Below are positions 43,414-53,143 of a stretch of 64,000 bases of DNA, piece by piece. The notes under the pieces are model-generated. The model searched no databases. It had not been told where the DNA came from and saw only the letters and a list, made by a program, of their open reading frames with translations. Positions within the stretch are counted from its first letter, which is position 1; every line of letters starts with the position of its first letter. The position numbers were made by a program, and so were the translations under genes. The stretch lies in assembly GCF_021134715.1 (NCBI RefSeq), contig NC_060024.1, positions 1,736,001-1,800,000 on the forward strand, written 5' to 3'. The stretch is from Daphnia pulex. Its lineage: Eukaryota > Arthropoda > Branchiopoda > Diplostraca > Daphniidae.

Positions 43414-43860
43414 TCATTTATAAAAAGTAAACCGCTTAATAAAAATTACTACCTTAGAACACAGTTGGAAATCGCATAAACCAATATTATATTCTTCTTC
43501 GGTTCTTGTCTTTATCGAGCGCTTACTCTTGGTCACGAAAGGCTTCTTGGACAGCTCGGTATCTTTTTTTTTTGAGAAAGATGAGTGGGCCACACTGGCC
43601 ACACTTTCAGCAACGGTGGTTGGAACAACCGGTAAAATATTTTTTTTTAGCAGCACCAGCCTTTTTTCCTGCATTGGAATCACATGAAGCCGGGGAAATC
43701 TTCCTCCCAGCCGCTGGAAGGGGGGCACTTGCAGTTACAGAAACCTTTCCATTAGCAATACATCGGTTAATCAGCGTTCGTTGAACGACACGAAGATGAA
43801 TAAGGAGCAATCCCGCCAAGAGTTGCAGCTCGTCGTTTCACAAGCCTTGATGCTCTTCAT
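43414..43860 (-). other. coding-like stretch, unidentified
   Basis: The minus-strand frame 43728-43414 contains a basic segment (KKPFVTKSKRSIKTRTEEEY). Overlapping frames at 43607-43819 also stay open. The composition suggests a nuclear protein piece, but no exon structure or family is recognised. Confidence 0.25.
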
Positions 43861-44520
43861 CCGCCTCATTTACTCGCCATCGGTTAGTTAACTTGAATTT
43901 CCCTCTAGTAAATTGTAGCCTATTAATATGTATAATTTCATTTTACTATCCTATATTACTTTAAAGGCGCTACGTAAATGCAAAGGCTTCCAGTTGGAGT
44001 CACTATCACGAGATAATTTATCAGACATTTTCTCCCGCAAGGTGAAAATGATTTCGTTTTCAGTTCTTTACATTTTGTGACGAGTTGTTCTTATATAATA
44101 TACGAATAGGGAGGTATTCAATTGGAAGAGCTGTATCGCAGTCTGATGATCATTTCGGCTCATTTGCATGTCATGATTCTCGATGTTCATCATTCGACCA
44201 CTCTATGTCCGACTGAAAGCTTGGCCAAAATTCAAATCCTGCGGCAGTGAGACAACAATTTCATCCATTTGATATAACGACATGATGGGGTTGAATTGAT
44301 TTCCTTTTTTGTAAATTGACGGGTACATTGGAAACGACCATGTGTCTCATATTACAATCTGCCATTGTGACTGAAAAATACCAACATTTGAATTATTTCA
44401 CGGCTACTTGGAATGTCCTTCAGCAGTCGTACGTGCACTGTTATTACGCCTGCTCTGCTCCGCAAGGTATAGTTACATCTTTTCCAGCTATTTCCTCAAT
44501 TGAATATATCTGATGAGATT
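43830..44520 (+). other. plus-strand coding-like pieces, unidentified
   Basis: Successive open pieces with plausible GT-AG borders read LQLVVSQALMLFIRLIYSPS, then ALRKCKGFQLESLSRDNLSD, then EELYRSLMIISAHLHVMILD (from about 44126), then TGTLETTMCLILQSAIVTEK (from about 44318). They could be exons of one helical protein. I do not recognise it and cannot show a continuous frame. Confidence 0.3.
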
Positions 44521-44699
44521 GACGTTGAGATTCAACTCAATTCTGACAGGGAACTCCAGAGCTGTCTGGTGTTACGCAATGCGTGCAAAATATTTAAATT
44601 CATAAAAAGACACTTTCAGCGCACAAGGAAGGCGTCGTTCACCAGCAAGGTGGAATGATGATTAGCTGATTTAAAATTGAAACTTTCCAGTGGGGAATT

Positions 44700-45435
44700 G
44701 TTGACCCTTACTCTTATTACTTTTCTTTAGACTCTATTTAACCGATTCGTGATCATTCCATTTCCATTCTCCACATCATATTCCTTGAGTGAATTTTTGG
44801 ACGGATTTTTAAAATCTCAAAAGCAATTTTTCACATGCCAATATTATTTGTATTGTTTTCACATATTAGTTTTCGTGAATTATTTGTACGCACTGCGGAT
44901 GTCTGTCTGTTTAGTAGTTTTCGTTTGTTGCTGCATTTATCCGAGACCGAGCACTTAGCAGTTGGCACTTTTAGTGATCTCAAATCTATTCCAGTTGAAT
45001 TCCGAATTGTTTTCTGTTGTGTCCCTCAAGGATTCTATCTTCATTTGCAGGGGTCAAATTACAGCCCATTTTTCTGTAAGAGTTTAATTCTTTTGTGAGA
45101 CGATCTTATTTCGAAGAATAACAAATATTATTGATTTCAGATGAGAAAGGCAGAAAGGGAGAGGTCACCCTGTTATGCCCTTGTAATACCTTCGACAATT
45201 ACATTTTTCGTCATTCGCCAGCTGAAACTTCTATTTTCTCGCTCTTCGCTCATTCTCTGGTAAATCCAATTGATTTGCTTCTTGCTTGTTTCAATGAACA
45301 ACATGTTGTGTAATCAGCATATTACGTTTTTATTTTCTACATGATTTTTTTTTGGATCTATTTTTCTGTGTTTTTCTCTAAAACATGACGCCATCTCGAC
45401 GTTCCTCACACATCATCAGATTGGAGGACAGACGC
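44700..45435 (+). other. degenerate stretch with a motif repeated near 61.9 kb
   Basis: The bases 44988-45022 (AATCTATTCCAGTTGAATTC...TTTTCTGT) are nearly identical to 61903-61937. Both translate to SIP(V/I)EFR(I/V)VFC. Open frames around it (44749-45313) show no domain. Probably fragments of an undescribed repeat or gene family. Confidence 0.3.
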
Positions 45436-45439
45436 TGAA

Positions 45440-45839
45440 AATTTCGGGATGACTACCCTTCCCGATTTTTCCAAGATTCCTTTCCTTAACGCTGGCCATA
45501 TTAATGCGGTCTTCCAGATACGTCTACCTGAAGTTCTGGACTGACAACTCGATCGCTACTTGATCGCCATCAGACAAGAAGAGAGACGCTACCGGTCTTG
45601 TTTGCTTGGCGATCGCCCTTCAGCTGATTGAGAATCGAGACAAATTGCCCGGACTTTCCATCCGGGCGGACTCACCTGATCAACCGCAATTTAATGTTCC
45701 AGCTGTAGGAAATGCCCCGGAGATCACTGTCGAATTCAATGCGTCCGCATTTGAAGAAATTCCAGCAACTTAAGGTGTAGCCCGGAAGCATTTCTATTCC
45801 TCGGTCTTACAAATCTATCCTGTCGCCTGGAAGTGGATC
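45440..45839 (+). pseudogene. degenerate 5' part of the orphan ORF at 45840
   Basis: The strings MTTLPDFSKIPFLNAGHINA in one frame, then LAIALQLIENRDKLPGLSIR and APEITVEFNASAFEEIPAT in another, lead towards the open frame that starts at 45840. A TGA near 45541 and a TAA near 45771 interrupt them. They look like the decayed N-terminal half of the same intronless protein. Confidence 0.35.
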
Positions 45840-46388
45840 GTGCAGCTGACAGCTTGCTGTCAAGTTCATTTTCTGAAGGACACGGATGTGGCTAATTACT
45901 TCAACCAGTTTCCAGATTTCAAGAAGATCATTTCGTTCAACGGCCATGAAGTGGATAGGAACGCTGTTTATCGATACATCAAATTTACTGCGCCAGGAAT
46001 CAAATGGCCGAAATCACAAAAACTTGTGGCTAACGACGAAATTCGTTCCACCTTCCTGAGCGATTCTTCCTTTGTTAAACAGCGAACGACCTTTTCGGCC
46101 ACGGCTGGACTTTGCCGACAACTTATCGATGGGCTCGGGTGTCACGTCGGCCAGTTCGAAATCGACGCAGAAATGATTGAGGCTGTTGATCAATCGTTGA
46201 TCAACTACTGGGACAAGAGTTGTAATAATGAGAGAATTCCGGATAAACTCAGAGCTATGGCAGCTGCTTACGCTCAGTTTCGCGGAAGGGACTACGGGAA
46301 CTGGATACAAGGAAAGAGGGCCTTATCTCGGACCCTTCCTGTATATGTCGATATCTGGAAAGACATGTTCCGAAGATTGTTAAAATGA
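45840..46388 (+). CDS. orphan intronless ORF, 182 aa, possibly of viral origin
   Basis: I do not recognise the product. It is mixed alpha-helical, without signal peptide or membrane segment. It has a Trp- and Tyr-containing C-terminus (YAQFRGRDYGNW, then LPVYVDIWKDMFRRLLK). No introns interrupt it, and a decayed upstream extension (45440-45839) suggests an original length near 320 aa. Size and the absence of introns would fit an RNA-virus nucleoprotein or coat-type endogenous element, but this is only a suggestion. It could equally be a lineage-specific gene. The nominal start lacks a convincing ATG, since the frame is open upstream. Confidence 0.4.
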   Translation: MQLTACCQVHFLKDTDVANYFNQFPDFKKIISFNGHEVDRNAVYRYIKFTAPGIKWPKSQKLVANDEIRSTFLSDSSFVKQRTTFSATAGLCRQLIDGLGCHVGQFEIDAEMIEAVDQSLINYWDKSCNNERIPDKLRAMAAAYAQFRGRDYGNWIQGKRALSRTLPVYVDIWKDMFRRLLK

Positions 46389-46742
46389 AATGTGGTCATT
46401 GTTGATTTACGTCGGGAGCTCTTGGTCTTTTAATTTTCTCAACAGTTCCTCAATCCTCACTGAAGATGCAAAGCATTATCTGAATAAAGTGAATAGATTG
46501 TAGATCATTTCATGATAATCCCAATAAAAATGCATACTTCAGTTCAAAATTTTTTCTTTAGTGATTTATGAATTGTGTCAAATATATTCTAGTTATTTTC
46601 AGTTAAACTCTTCGAGGTTAACCCAAGATTTCAAATTTCAAAGTTCTACGTAACTCAACTACGCTCACTAGATGGCCTATTGTTTATAATCGATTTTCGT
46701 TTGTGAAAAACAGCTGTGTAAAGTGCCACAGAACGCACAAAA
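46389..46742. other. intergenic stretch upstream of the fax pseudogene
   Basis: AT-rich, with an AATAAA-type signal near 46480 and 46525 that could belong to the orphan ORF. No gene seen. Confidence 0.5.
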
Positions 46743-46940
46743 ATGAAGCACGCTGCTATCGAATGTCTGTCTTCATTCAAAAATTCGTTGTCATTAAATC
46801 GCAGCAAACATTTACTCATTCTTGGCACTGGAATTGCTGGACTGTATCTTGTTGGACAAATCTACGTCTCTTACAAGAAAGCCCAACGCAGGTGAGCCAT
46901 CTATTGTATCACATTGAAAACCTTCTAAAACTCGACGGTC

Positions 46941-47227
46941 TGTTGGAAATGGAACTCTTGTTGGCGGTGTCGACCGTTCAACTTCCAAGATTGAGATAAG
47001 AGATGACACCTTTGTTGTTGCTAGTTCGTCCTTATATTTCACACTGCCGTATAATACAGCATTTTGGTATTTCAATAGTTGGTTTAGGGTTGAGTAGGGT
47101 AGGGAACAATAGATTGAATGGGAAGAGAGGGTAAAATTGGGGCCCTCTGTTGAGGTCCCTACAAATTACACAGAATTAACAATAGCAATAATGTCGATCA
47201 CTGTTGGGATGCAATAAATTCCCAACA
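46941..47227 (-). repeat. 3' LTR (287 bp)
   Basis: Left copy of the LTR pair. No difference from 50821-51107 is seen. TG...CA ends are present in the element's orientation. Confidence 0.93.
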
Positions 47228-47362
47228 CACTCCCCAGTAGAGCCCGTTCAATTGGCTCGACATCCTGATCGACTTGATATCCGTTGGATTGGAGATCTGA
47301 AAATGCGGTTGAAGATGGATGGCCTGGATTAAGAGGAGCTGTTTCGTTGACTGGCTACGGAT

Positions 47363-49354
47363 TCAGTTAATTGTCCATTCCATTTGATTCCGATTGAGAG
47401 TTGGCTGACTCTTTGGAAGTTTGCCACCAGGATCCCATACCGATTGGTGTGTGTTGGAATCTTCTTCAATGTCCTTTAACACAAGAATATTTTTTAGTAG
47501 ATGTGAAACGATTTTGTTTGGTACCTGGGTTAACGAATAAGAGAACAGCAACTGGTTGATGAGATGTTCTTCTATACTTGGTAACCTTGAGATGCGTTTA
47601 GGAGCTGGTTTTACTGGCTCCAAGCGCTTCCGTTTCATTGAGTTTTGTTGATTGGCCAATTCCGGAAGAATTGCTGCTTGACTGCACGGCGATCTGAACT
47701 TCGGAATGATTTCTTGGTTGCTTTCTACGTTTGTTGAATTGACAAATGCAGCGGCTTCTTGAGGATTTTCTTTCGAAGCTTCCTGGATTTCTGGCGACGA
47801 TGATAAATTTCCAGAAGAAGAGAAGTTGGTTTGTTTAAGTTGACTCGGAAAAGAGTTAAGTGTTTCCAGCGATGCAGCTGGCCTTCCCGAGGGGAAAAAA
47901 AGAAAGGTAGGAATATCCTTTTCTTTGGAGCCGGCTGGCGGAATCCTAATAATTGAATCTTTAGTTTTTAGACAATTGAATGTGTCAGGAACTTCTGCTT
48001 GATAAGTAGGAGTTTCTTGATGACTAAGAGAGTGAGGAGCTTCTGCCGGATTGGCTGGAGCTTTTTGAAGATTGAGAGTACCAGGAGCTTCTGCCGGAGT
48101 AGCTGGAGCTTCTAGAATAATGAGAGGACGAGGAGCTTCTGCCGGAGTAGCTGGAGCTTCTTGAATAATGAGTGTGCAAGCAGTTTTTTCGTTGCTAGAG
48201 GAGCTCAAGAGATTTTTGGACTCCACTGCATCTACACCATCTAAGTTTGCAAATTTGAGGTTAGTTGCTTTCAGCTCGTCTTCAAACCTTTTTTCGTCTT
48301 TGTTTCCACTGGATTTGACCGGAATATCTGAGATTGATAGCCCTTTTTTTGGTCGTTGTTGGAGACTGGCTGTTCCAGGCTCCTTTTCCATCGGGACTTC
48401 TTTTGACTGGGCTGATTTGACGTTTTGGTCGCTGTAGCAACTTTTCGCGTTCGATGATGGGATTTTTTCTGCTCCTTCCAGATTTGCTGAGTTTTCTAAC
48501 TTTGAAACAAAGGAATTATTTTCTTTTATTTCGTTCCTTTCAAACCTTTTTTTGTCGGGATATCCGTCTGGCCCATCCGGAGAATCCGAGAGTGAGTCTC
48601 CTTTTTTCGGTGGGTGAGGGAGACTGGCCGTTCCAGTCTCTTTTTCTTCCGTCTGGATATTTTCTTTTGACTGGTATGAAGGGGTGTTTTGAAAACTACA
48701 GCTTGTTGTCGTAAGCGACGACACTTCTAGTGGAGTTGGGTTTGGCACTAATACTGCTGCAAATTGAGATGTTGAGAGGGTTTTGAGAATTGACTCTATT
48801 ACTGGATTTGTTTGAGAAGCTGGCTCCTGAGAAGCTGTTGGTGATAAGTTGACATCTCCTGGAGCGACGGGCACTGAAAAGGCTGTTGAGATGGCTGCGA
48901 TCACCTGACTGATTATGTCCCGATTGAGTTGTGCTTGGGTTGCTGCCTGGTTTGCTGCCTGGGTTGCTGCCTGATGTTGGAGAATTTGGAGCATTCTTTC
49001 TCTGTCCTTCTCCCATTCTTCGTCATCTGCTTCCTTTTCGAGTTTGTCTAACCATTCTCTTCGTTTTTTCTTTAAGATGTGAATTTTGGCGACAATAACA
49101 TCGTCCATTGTTTGGTACATGGTGTCGATGTCTGCATTGATCTCTTCTTGGTCTTCGCCTTCTTTGTACATTTCAGCCTGGACCCTTTTTGAGAATATCT
49201 CATAAGTTTTGTAGAATCCATCTAGCTTTTTTTCTAATTTTTCGACTTCGATAAACGCTTCCAACGTCATTTCTGTTGATTTGTACGTTTCGACGAGGTT
49301 AATGATACGGGTGATATGCTTTTTAATTAAAGTTCTTGCGTAATTTGGAGCCAT
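47363..49354 (-). CDS. BEL/Pao-like gag protein, 663 aa
   Basis: The single long frame starts MAPNYARTLIKKHITRIINL, followed by a coiled-coil region (about residues 20-130, with EVEKLEKKLDGFYKTYEIFS and KKKRREWLDKLEKEADDEEW), the style of BEL/Pao gag N-termini. A low-complexity middle follows, with QAATQAANQAATQ and imperfect tandem repeats (IILEAPATPAEAPxxL, about residues 390-450). Then comes a Ser/Pro/Asn-rich tail. I see no CCHC zinc knuckle and no protease motif. The intact frame agrees with the recent insertion date. Confidence 0.75.
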   Translation of the reverse strand: MAPNYARTLIKKHITRIINLVETYKSTEMTLEAFIEVEKLEKKLDGFYKTYEIFSKRVQAEMYKEGEDQEEINADIDTMYQTMDDVIVAKIHILKKKRREWLDKLEKEADDEEWEKDRERMLQILQHQAATQAANQAATQAQLNRDIISQVIAAISTAFSVPVAPGDVNLSPTASQEPASQTNPVIESILKTLSTSQFAAVLVPNPTPLEVSSLTTTSCSFQNTPSYQSKENIQTEEKETGTASLPHPPKKGDSLSDSPDGPDGYPDKKRFERNEIKENNSFVSKLENSANLEGAEKIPSSNAKSCYSDQNVKSAQSKEVPMEKEPGTASLQQRPKKGLSISDIPVKSSGNKDEKRFEDELKATNLKFANLDGVDAVESKNLLSSSSNEKTACTLIIQEAPATPAEAPRPLIILEAPATPAEAPGTLNLQKAPANPAEAPHSLSHQETPTYQAEVPDTFNCLKTKDSIIRIPPAGSKEKDIPTFLFFPSGRPAASLETLNSFPSQLKQTNFSSSGNLSSSPEIQEASKENPQEAAAFVNSTNVESNQEIIPKFRSPCSQAAILPELANQQNSMKRKRLEPVKPAPKRISRLPSIEEHLINQLLFSYSLTQVPNKIVSHLLKNILVLKDIEEDSNTHQSVWDPGGKLPKSQPTLNRNQMEWTIN

Positions 49355-49839
49355 TGTGAGTTGGAGGTGGCTCCTAAGGAGCTGCTGAGAGTACGAAAAG
49401 AAGATAATTAGTTTAAATTAATGTTTTGATTAAGTTGATTAGCCTTTTTGTTTGTTGTTCTGCTCGGTCTTCGGAGATTCGTGGTGCCGAATTAAATTCT
49501 GCTGTCTTTTCCACTTTCTTTGAATTCCTTTATGTGAAGATATCTGCAAAAACTGAATGATTTTGGAGCTAGGGTAATTTTCTAGCTCCTTACAATCCCA
49601 CAAACGGCATAATAACAATTTTTAGGAAAGAGAATTTAAAGAGTTTTTGCCGCAAGACGGCGGTTTCTAATTCCCAATTTTGTGCTCAGAGGGCGCTTTG
49701 TGCCTTCTCAGAAAAAGAGAAAGATTTCCCTTTAAGCAAACAAAAAATGCAAGAGCGTAAGAGCGCGAGATTTGTTTCGAAATGGCGGAAGGCCTTTGTA
49801 AATAGAGAGAGAGAAAAAAAATTCAAGTTTTAATCACCC

Positions 49840-50430
49840 TAAGGCGCACACGAGGCGAACGCGTTGAAAGGGTAGAGAATTTTCCCGCGTTTTTTCCAGT
49901 TTAAAGGGGAAACCGGCCTAGCCCCCCAAAAAAGAGAATATTTTTCTGTCGTATTTAGAGAGATCGTTGTGCCTTCTGAGACAGAGAGAGATTTACCCAA
50001 ATGATTGAATAACAAACAATGCAAATTAATTCAAAAAATGAGAGAGATTTGTTTTCGGGAAATGGTCTAAGGCCATAGCAAAGAGAGCGATAATTTATTT
50101 AAGTCTTTTCACCCTGGGGCTCACACGAGGCGAACTCATTGAAGGGTTAGAGAAGTTCCCGCGTTTTCCCAATCTAAGAGGTAGGGAAGCAAGCCCCCCC
50201 AAAAAAAAATTCTTGAAAGGAAAGAGATTCCCGCGTTATCCCATTTTTAAAGAACGGGCAGTGAACCCAATCAGCTGAGATTCGTTTTTACAATGCCGGG
50301 AGGCGTATCAAGAGATAGAGAGGGAATTTAACCTAAGGCTCACACGAGGTGAACACGTTAAAGAGGTAGGGAAGTTCCCAAGTTTGCCCAATCTTAGATA
50401 TTGGAAAGCAATATCCCCCCAAAAAAAAAA
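49840..50430 (-). repeat. three diverged repeats in the LTR element leader
   Basis: A block with CACACGAGGCGAAC, then TTGAAAGGGTAGAGAA, then TTCCCGCGTTT and a C-run/A-run recurs at about 49850-49935, 50110-50205 and 50338-50425. It lies between the primer-binding site and gag (minus orientation). Such leader repeats could serve packaging. That is inference. Confidence 0.7.
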
Positions 50431-50802
50431 AATTTGTTGAAAGGGAAGAGAGAATAATCAACTTAGGCGATGATAATTTACGTGACAAAAAAAGAAATCC
50501 CCCTTCAAAAATGATTTAGGAATCCTATTTTAATTTTAAGAAACTTTGAGGAAATATTTTAGCTTTAATTCAAGAGAGAGAAGAAAAATAATTTACTGTT
50601 TAGAGGGATCTATTTGCTTACTAGACCCCTGAGAACAAGTTAAACTCAGAGAGAGAGAAAAAGATTCTAATAAATGACTGACCTGCCATAATTAAACACA
50701 ATTTTCTTTGATAAATGGCGGCAATGATTAAGCAAAAGGAGATAACGAGAGAAAGATTTGAGTGTGATAGAGCGAAACTAACTTAACACTGGTTGGAGAA
50801 AA

Positions 50803-50820
50803 CTCCGGTTCGAAGGACCA
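50803..50820 (-). other. candidate primer-binding site of the LTR element
   Basis: Immediately inside the 5' LTR. On the element strand it starts TGGTCC, as needed to pair with a tRNA CCA end. I could not match the rest to a specific tRNA. Confidence 0.55.
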
Positions 50821-51107
50821 TGTTGGAAATGGAACTCTTGTTGGCGGTGTCGACCGTTCAACTTCCAAGATTGAGATAAGAGATGACACCTTTGTTGTTG
50901 CTAGTTCGTCCTTATATTTCACACTGCCGTATAATACAGCATTTTGGTATTTCAATAGTTGGTTTAGGGTTGAGTAGGGTAGGGAACAATAGATTGAATG
51001 GGAAGAGAGGGTAAAATTGGGGCCCTCTGTTGAGGTCCCTACAAATTACACAGAATTAACAATAGCAATAATGTCGATCACTGTTGGGATGCAATAAATT
51101 CCCAACA
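50821..51107 (-). repeat. 5' LTR (287 bp)
   Basis: Right copy of the LTR pair. No difference from 46941-47227 is seen. Followed by the target duplication CGGTC. Confidence 0.93.
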
Positions 51108-52258
51108 CGGTCGACGGACATTTGCAGTTTTATTATTTTTACAGGAAGAAATGGGCTTCTGTGGAGAAGAATATGGTTATCCTTCATCAGTTTGAACGGG
51201 GAAAATTCACGCCCAATGTTTCTCCGTAGCCCCCTGAAGTTGGAGACATACCTGAGAATGACTGGCATTCCTAATGAGGTGAAATAGTTGATCTTTCTCT
51301 TAAATATTTAATATATTGACTTGAATTGTGGCACGATAGAATAAATTTGAGGAACCAATGGGTCTCAAAGGTAAAACTCCATGGATCACACTTAATGGTG
51401 ACAAGATTGCTGACTCACAGCTGTGCATGGAGCTGTTGGCCAGAAAGTTCCACAAAGATTGCAGTTCTCACTTGTCACCCAAAGAGCAAGCCATAGTGAG
51501 GTCATTCCACATTATGGCTGAGGAGCATCTCTATTAGTAAGTTCATGTGTAGTGTTATGAGTTTTACTCGAGATGATTGAAATCAAGTTTTATTTAGGGG
51601 TTTGCTTCTGTGGTGCTGGGTGTACACCAAACGAAGGACCCTCTGGCAAGTTCCAGTTCAAACAACACTGATTTAGCTTCAGTATTTCAGTAATAACTTG
51701 TTTAACACAGGTTCAATGCAACCTTCCTAAAAGTCTCAGCCTGATATGTTGCCTTTAGTTGTCAAGAAATTGAAAGGCCAAGCTCAAGGGCAAGGAATAG
51801 GAATGGGTCTGCACACTGAAGCCGAAGTCATTGAAATGAGCGTTAAGGACTTGCGAGCCATCTCCAATTTCCTTGGTAAATTTTTATTTTCTTGTTGTTT
51901 TTCTTTCTTAAAAGTTCTTTCAATTTCCCGAAAAGGTACCAAACAATTTCTGATGGGTGACAAAGCAATTGAAGCAAATTGTGCCGTCTATGGAATTCTC
52001 AGCCAGTTGCTGTGAAACTGCCCAGTCTCCCCATTTGAATGTTTCCTTTCTATATATCTAAACGATCTCCCTTGCAAAATATGAAATAGTACTTGTCGGT
52101 GTAGTAAGTAAAAGTCTGAGATTATGTTAATACTTTCCTTTTATATATATTTATTTCCTGATCATGCGCTTGCATTTGTCTACCGTAAAGTAGAACTTAT
52201 CACTTAAGTAAGAAGCTGTGTGGTAGTTAAGTATAATTCTTTTCTATAAACGTTTGGT

Positions 52259-52274
52259 GGCCCTGAAAAGGGCC
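52259..52274 (-). terminator. histone 3' stem-loop of H2B
   Basis: On the minus strand it reads GGCCCTTTTCAGGGCC followed by ACCA, the canonical replication-dependent histone mRNA stem-loop, 27 bp after the H2B stop codon. Confidence 0.95.
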
Positions 52275-52301
52275 GTTTTGAAAGAGAACACCGGAGACAA
52301 T

Positions 52302-52673
52302 TTACTTGGTGCTGGTGTACTTGGTCACTGCCTTGGTGCCTTCAGACACGGCGTGCTTGGCCAACTCACCGGGCAAGAGCAGACGGACGGCCGTCTGGAT
52401 TTCCCGGCTAGTGATGGTCGAACGCTTGTTGTAGTGGGCAAGACGGGACGACTCTCCAGCGATGCGCTCGAAAATGTCGTTGACGAAGCTGTTCATGATG
52501 GTCATGGCTTTGGAGGAGATGCCAGTGTCGGGGTGGACCTGCTTCAACACTTTGAAGATGTAAATGGCGTAGCTCTCCTTCCTCTTGCGCTTCTTCTTCT
52601 CGTCTCCTTTGGCAATATTCTTCTGGGCTTGGCCGGCCTTCTTCGCAGTTTTCCCGCTTACTTTAGGGGGCAT
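52302..52673 (-). CDS. histone H2B, 123 aa, intact
   Basis: Replication-dependent core histone. The frame starts [20 protein letters not shown] and contains the full histone fold ([60 protein letters not shown]). It ends AVTKYTSTK, the usual length for arthropod H2B. No intron and a canonical 3' stem-loop. Only 27 bp of native sequence lies between its ATG and the target duplication of a 7.75-kb transposable element, so the usual divergent H2A/H2B promoter has been displaced. Whether it is still transcribed is open. Confidence 0.95.
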   Translation of the reverse strand: MPPKVSGKTAKKAGQAQKNIAKGDEKKKRKRKESYAIYIFKVLKQVHPDTGISSKAMTIMNSFVNDIFERIAGESSRLAHYNKRSTITSREIQTAVRLLLPGELAKHAVSEGTKAVTKYTSTK

Positions 52674-52700
52674 TCTAGGACTTGGGTAAATCTGATCTGA

Positions 52701-52708
52701 GAAAGTAA
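52701..52708 (+). repeat. 8-bp target duplication, left copy
   Basis: GAAAGTAA, matching 60463-60470 exactly, directly outside the GGCAT terminus. Confidence 0.88.
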
Positions 52709-53143
52709 GGCATAGCGACACTAGAACGTATTACCACTAGAACTTTAAGAATCCGACACTAGAACGCGACACTAGAACTACAAATTTTTTAACGCGTCAC
52801 TAGAACGCGGCACTAGAACTTCAAGATTTTAGGGCCGACACTAGAACTTATCAACCCCGACACTAGAACGCGACGCTAGAACGGCGACACTAGAACGGCA
52901 ACAGGGCCGACACTAGAACGGCGACATTAGAACGCGACGCCAGAACGGCGACACTAGAACGCGACACTAGAACGGCGACACTAGAACGGCGACACTAGAA
53001 CGGCAGCCGGGCCGACACTAGAACGGCAGTCGGGCCGACACTAGAACGGCGACACTAGAACGGCGACGCTAGAACGGCAGTAATTTCAGGGCCGACACTA
53101 GAACGGCGATAATATTAACGGCGTCACTAGAAAAACGTCACCC
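52709..53143 (+). repeat. left inverted repeat (435 bp) of minisatellite GACACTAGAACGGC
   Basis: About 25 copies of a 12-16-bp unit, GACACTAGAACGGC with variants (GTCACTAG, GACGCTAG, GACATTAG), are mixed with short spacers such as AGGGCC. It ends AGAAAAACGTCACCC. It is the reverse complement of 59996-60462 apart from a few units and scattered changes. Confidence 0.93.

Larger units (their letters stand above)
46941..51107 (-). mobile_element. young LTR retrotransposon, BEL/Pao-like, gag-only, 4,167 bp
   Basis: Two 287-bp LTRs (46941-47227 and 50821-51107) show no difference when read side by side. They begin TGTTGG and end CCAACA. A perfect 5-bp target duplication CGGTC flanks the element (46936-46940 and 51108-51112). 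Read on the minus strand, an 18-nt candidate primer-binding site starting TGG (50820-50803) abuts the 5' LTR and a purine-rich GGGGAGTG abuts the 3' LTR. The single gene is a 663-codon gag-like ORF. There is no protease, RT or integrase, so it must be mobilised in trans. The 5-bp duplication and gag style favour BEL/Pao. Confidence 0.92.
46743..52014 (+). pseudogene. failed-axon-connections (fax/FAXC)-like pseudogene
   Basis: Fax proteins are glutathione-transferase-like proteins with metaxin/Tom37-type domains. Exons: 46743-46891 (MKHAAIE..., with a hydrophobic LLILGTGIAGLYLVGQIYV segment), 51145-51278 (NMVILHQFERGKFTPNVSP...LETYLRM), 51340-51536 (GLKGKTPWITLNGDKIADSQ), 51598-~51671 (GLLLWCWVY), ~51711-51875 (AQGQGIGMGLHTEAEVIEMS...DLRAISNF) and 51938-52014 (TKQFLMGDKAIEANCAVYG). 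Lesions are a TAG plus frame change after NVSP (near 51222); a TAG replacing the conserved Trp codon split across the intron at 51536/51598; and TGA at 52012-52014 about 30 codons short of the usual end. An LTR element occupies intron 1. Confidence 0.85.

Noticed and set aside
47363-49354. Reading the 663-codon ORF as a host gene in the fax intron
   Set aside because: It lies exactly between identical LTRs with a 5-bp target duplication and has a gag-like N-terminus, so it belongs to the retroelement.
52709-53143. CRISPR-like array
   Set aside because: The repeated unit is only about 14 bp with no unique spacers, and the window is eukaryotic. It is a minisatellite in a transposon end.
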